In this document: positions 61,073-64,000 of the stretch, piece by piece
How positions within the stretch are numbered: the first letter of the stretch is position 1
Layout of the letters: the number at the start of each line of letters is the position of its first letter
Assembly: GCF_021390435.2 (NCBI RefSeq)
Contig: NZ_JAJVCN010000002.1
Span: forward strand, 1,736,001 to 1,800,000
Direction: 5' to 3'
Origin: Kibdelosporangium philippinense
GTDB lineage: Bacteria > Actinomycetota > Actinomycetes > Mycobacteriales > Pseudonocardiaceae
DNA: 64,000 nt
The notes under the pieces: generated by a model
The model's input: the letters and a program-made list of their open reading frames with translations, nothing else
Databases searched by the model: none
What the model was told of the DNA's origin: nothing
Made by a program: the position numbers and the translations under genes

Positions 61073-62056
61073 TCATTTAACCGCCGCGGCCAGTTGTGGC
61101 ACGTAGTTCTGCAGCAGGAACGGCAGGCTCAGCACGCTGATGAACGACATGGCGCTGCCGTAGTCCGAGCTCTCCTGAATCTGGATGTCGCGCTTGTCCT
61201 TGGCCACCTTGAGGCCCTGGTACAGCGGGTCCCCGTCGAGAATCCCCTTGGTCTGGTCGCCTGCCAGCCACACCAGGACGTTCTGGTCAAGCAGATCCGT
61301 GCGTTCCTTGCTGATCGACGCGCCGAACTTGTCGCCGATCACGGCGTCAAGCTCCGGCGGCGATTCGAAGCCGAGCGAGTGCAGCAGGCGCGTACGCGGA
61401 TCCTGCGAACCGTATACGAAATAGCCTTCCCACGTGGTCGCGATCACGGCCGTGGCGCCTTCGAATTTCGGGTTGTCCTTACGTGCCTTGGTGATCAGCG
61501 CCTCGGAGTCGGCGACCAGCTTGTCCGCTTCCGCGGGCTTGCCGACGATCTGGCCGACTTTCTTGGTCAGCTCCTGCCAGCCGATGCCGTAGTCGGGGTA
61601 CTCCTTCGGCTGCGCGACAACCGGCGCGATCTTGCTCAGCTTGTCGTAGTTCTCCTGTGTCAGCCCGGCGTACAGGCCGATGATCACGTCAGGGCGCAGC
61701 GCCGCGATCTTCTCGAACTGCGGGCCCGCGCCGTCGTCGACCAGCATGGTCGGCTTGGGCGCGGTGCCGAGTTTGCTGGTCGACCACGTCGGGATGGCCG
61801 CGTCGAAACTCTTGATCCACTGGGTGGTCGCGACCGGTACGACACCCAACGCCAGCAACGCGTCCTGTTCCATCAGGCCAACCACGGCGACCTTTTTCGG
61901 CTCGGACTTGATGGTCGTACTGCCGAACTTGTGCTCGATGGTGACCGGGAACGCGCTCGAGTTCGTGCCCGACTGGGGAGCGGCGGCGGTGCCGGTCGAC
62001 CCCGAACCACACGCGGTCAGCAGTAACAGGCTGGCGGCCAGCAGATAGCGAATCAT
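61073..62056 (-). CDS. Iron-siderophore ABC substrate-binding lipoprotein
   Basis: 327 residues. Lipobox MIRYLLAASLLLLTACGSGS. Periplasmic-binding class III fold: SEPKKVAVVGLMEQDALLAL, ALRPDVIIGLYAGLTQENYD, KYEYP-like tyrosine-rich TWEGYFVYGSQDPRTRLLHS and C-terminal SAMSFISVLSLPFLLQNYVP. It binds ferri-siderophore or haem outside the membrane and delivers it to the ABC transporter encoded 13 bases upstream in the same operon. Confidence 0.8.
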   Translation of the reverse strand: MIRYLLAASLLLLTACGSGSTGTAAAPQSGTNSSAFPVTIEHKFGSTTIKSEPKKVAVVGLMEQDALLALGVVPVATTQWIKSFDAAIPTWSTSKLGTAPKPTMLVDDGAGPQFEKIAALRPDVIIGLYAGLTQENYDKLSKIAPVVAQPKEYPDYGIGWQELTKKVGQIVGKPAEADKLVADSEALITKARKDNPKFEGATAVIATTWEGYFVYGSQDPRTRLLHSLGFESPPELDAVIGDKFGASISKERTDLLDQNVLVWLAGDQTKGILDGDPLYQGLKVAKDKRDIQIQESSDYGSAMSFISVLSLPFLLQNYVPQLAAAVK

Positions 62057-62069
62057 TCTTGACAACCCT

Positions 62070-63770
62070 TCATCGACTGCCTGACCAGGCCGACCACAGC
62101 GTGGCGTACCGGCCGTCCAAGGCCAGGAGTTCGTTGTGCGTGCCGGATTCGACGACCCGGCCGTTGTCCAGTACGACGATGCGGTCCGCACTCGCCGCCT
62201 GGGTCAGCCGGTGCGCCACGACCAGCGCGGTCCGGCCGGACAGTGCCGCGTCGGCGGCCACTTCCAGTTCCCGTGCACCGGCGCTGCCCGCTTCGGCGGT
62301 CGCCTCGTCGAGGATCGCGATCGCCGGGTCGGCCAGCACCAGCCGCGCCAACGCGAGTTTCTGTGACTGCGCCACGGTCAGCCGGTGGCCGCCGTCGCCG
62401 ACCACCGTGTCCAGATCGACCGCGTCCCAGCCGACCAGCTCCAACGCGGCGCGCAGGTGCTCGTCGGTGGCGTCCGGGTTGGCCAGGCGTAAATCCTCTG
62501 CCAGGGTTCCGGCGAAGACGTGCACTTCCTGGCTGACCAGGGCAACGGCCCCTGGCTGCAAATCCGCGCCGCCGACCGAGATCGTGCCGGTTGACGGTTT
62601 GTGGATGCCCGCGATCAGCTTCACCAACGTTGTTTTGCCCGCGCCGCTCGCGCCGACGAGCGCGATCCGCTCGCCGGGCGCGACTTGCAGGTCCACGTCC
62701 GTGAGTACGGGATGGCCGTCCACGTAGGCATGGCCGAGACTCGCGGCCTTGACCAACGCATCGGTGACCGGCTTCTTGTCGGGCAACGGAGTCGCGGGCA
62801 GGTCCGCGACGCCCACGATTCGAGCCATGCTCGCGGCCGCCGACTGGGCGTCGTCCACAAGCGACAGCGCGATGTTGATCGGCGTGAAGAGGTTGTGGAA
62901 GTACACCGCGGCCGCGCTGGCCACACCGATGGTCACCGCGTTGTTGTTGACCAGGATGAAGCCGGTCACCAGCACCGCGGACAGGCCGACGAACTCGGCC
63001 AGGTTCAGGCGTCCGAAGAACTGGGTGACGATCCGGACACCCTTCAACGCTAGCGCGACAGCCGCGTTCGACCGTTCCTGCACGCGCGCAACATGCGCGT
63101 CAGCCAAACGGAACGCGCGGACTGTGTGCGCGCCACCGACCGTGTCGAGCAGCTGTTGCTGCTGGGCGCCCACTGACTCACGGTGTGCGGCGTACAGCGG
63201 GGGAGCGTGCCTGAGGTACCACCGCACGGTGTGGAACTGGATCGGCGCCGCGAGCAGCGCGGCGAGCGCGAACCGCCAGTCCAGTACGGCCATGCCAGCG
63301 AGCGTGAGCACGATCGTCAGGCTTGCCCTGGCTAGCTCGGGCAGCGCCCGGCGCACTACGTCGGCCACTGCCGTGACGTCGTTGCTGACGCGGGAAGTCA
63401 GGTCGCCGGAGCCAGCCTTCTCCACCTTTTCCAACGGCAACGTCAGGGCCCGGGAGACGAACCGTTCCCGCAAAGTGGCCAGCATGGTCTCGCCGAGCCG
63501 CGCGATCATTCCGGTGCCGAGCACGGTCGTCAGGCCCTGGCTCACCGCGACGACCACTAGCCAGATCACCGGAATCAGCAACGCGTCCTGGCCTGCTTTG
63601 ACCGTGTCGACGATATGGCCCAACAACGGCGCCACCGCGGTTCCGATGGCCGTCGCGACGAGCATGACACCGAACGCAGCCACCGCGCGCCCCTTGTGCG
63701 CGCTCAGCAATTCGCCGACGACCGCCCGGACACGGGGCGGCGTCGCGATGGGAAGCAGTTCTCGGCTCAC
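62070..63770 (-). CDS. ABC transporter, fused TM and ATP-binding domains
   Basis: 566 residues. Type IV (exporter-fold) TM domain with six helices (AFGVMLVATAIGTAVAPLLG, LIPVIWLVVVAVSQGLTTVL and others), then the NBD: Walker A LVGASGAGKTTLVKLIAGIH, Walker B PAIAILDEATAEAGS with catalytic Glu, and H-loop VVAHRLT. The signature loop reads LTVAQSQ instead of LSGGQ. Overlaps the next ABC gene by ATGA. With the lipoprotein it resembles IrtAB-type siderophore uptake through an exporter fold. Confidence 0.8.
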   Translation of the reverse strand: MSRELLPIATPPRVRAVVGELLSAHKGRAVAAFGVMLVATAIGTAVAPLLGHIVDTVKAGQDALLIPVIWLVVVAVSQGLTTVLGTGMIARLGETMLATLRERFVSRALTLPLEKVEKAGSGDLTSRVSNDVTAVADVVRRALPELARASLTIVLTLAGMAVLDWRFALAALLAAPIQFHTVRWYLRHAPPLYAAHRESVGAQQQQLLDTVGGAHTVRAFRLADAHVARVQERSNAAVALALKGVRIVTQFFGRLNLAEFVGLSAVLVTGFILVNNNAVTIGVASAAAVYFHNLFTPINIALSLVDDAQSAAASMARIVGVADLPATPLPDKKPVTDALVKAASLGHAYVDGHPVLTDVDLQVAPGERIALVGASGAGKTTLVKLIAGIHKPSTGTISVGGADLQPGAVALVSQEVHVFAGTLAEDLRLANPDATDEHLRAALELVGWDAVDLDTVVGDGGHRLTVAQSQKLALARLVLADPAIAILDEATAEAGSAGARELEVAADAALSGRTALVVAHRLTQAASADRIVVLDNGRVVESGTHNELLALDGRYATLWSAWSGSR

Positions 63771-64000
63771 GACAGGACCGTCCCTCGGTACACCTCGTTG
63801 CTGTCTACGAGCTCCGTGTGCGTTCCCTCCGCGACCACGACACCGTCGTGTACGAGCACAACGCGGTCCGTCTCGGCGAGCAACGCGGGGCTCGTGGTCA
63901 AGGCAACCGTCGTACGGCCGTTACGGATTTCCTTGAGGTCCTTGGCGATACGGGCTTCCGTCACGCTGTCCACGGCCGTCGTCGGGTCGTGGATGACGAG
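63767..64000 (-). CDS. ABC transporter partner subunit, C-terminal end (continues past window)
   Basis: The last 77 codons of an ABC ATPase. The Walker B region reads LVIHDPTTAVDSVTEARI, with Pro where the catalytic Glu should be. The H-loop position reads ALTTSPALLAETDRVVLV, without His. So this half is the degenerate ATP site of a heterodimeric transporter, and the 62070-63770 protein supplies the canonical residues. The gene begins outside the window. Confidence 0.75.
   Translation of the reverse strand, partial: LVIHDPTTAVDSVTEARIAKDLKEIRNGRTTVALTTSPALLAETDRVVLVHDGVVVAEGTHTELVDSNEVYRGTVLS

Overview
The window is high-GC actinobacterial DNA. GTG starts, SARP, LuxR and Crp regulators, MbtH/NRPS remnants, paired M16B peptidases and actinobacterial IS types suggest a Pseudonocardiaceae-like actinomycete. 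That placement is inferred from gene content; there is no rRNA here.

Positions 1-18,830 are an insertion graveyard. They hold a broken pRiA4b ORF-3-like gene, then two IS21 remnants pointing away from each other around a three-recombinase RIT element (4882-8310). An ISL3 copy sits inside the left IS21 tip. Next comes a nested stack: an IS3 orfA cut by a group II intron, whose reverse transcriptase is cut by a serine-recombinase element and then truncated by a second ISL3 copy. A small secreted protein, an IS5 fragment and an IS701-type element carrying a SEC-C/TPR passenger gene follow.

Positions 18,830-25,000 hold a paired M16-type metallopeptidase operon whose zinc site looks dead, preceded by hairpins and a possible 31-residue peptide gene, then a secreted ricin-type lectin and an IS1380 copy.

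Positions 25,000-56,500 are ordinary chromosome: an esterase, cupin, Crp/Fnr regulator, sigma-like proteins, SARP/NB-ARC/TPR regulator, response regulator, AraC and VOC proteins, DoxX, methyltransferase, glycosyltransferase, LLM oxidoreductase, PEP-synthase/rifampin-phosphotransferase-like enzyme, FAD monooxygenase, SGNH hydrolase, MFS exporter with MarR regulator, and a degenerate GGDEF/EAL protein. A two-gene module, ImmA/IrrE-type metallopeptidase plus multi-pass MAB_1171c-like membrane protein, occurs twice (41.6-43.3 kb with an XRE regulator, and 50.1-51.7 kb). It is the best candidate here for an uncharacterised system.

Positions 56,500-64,000 are an iron/siderophore locus under an iron box. 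Formyltransferase and ornithine N-monooxygenase are intact. A substrate-binding lipoprotein, an NRPS and an MbtH gene survive only as deletion scars. An intact second binding lipoprotein and a heterodimeric ABC transporter (second subunit cut by the window end) follow. The biosynthetic cluster looks decayed while uptake may still work.
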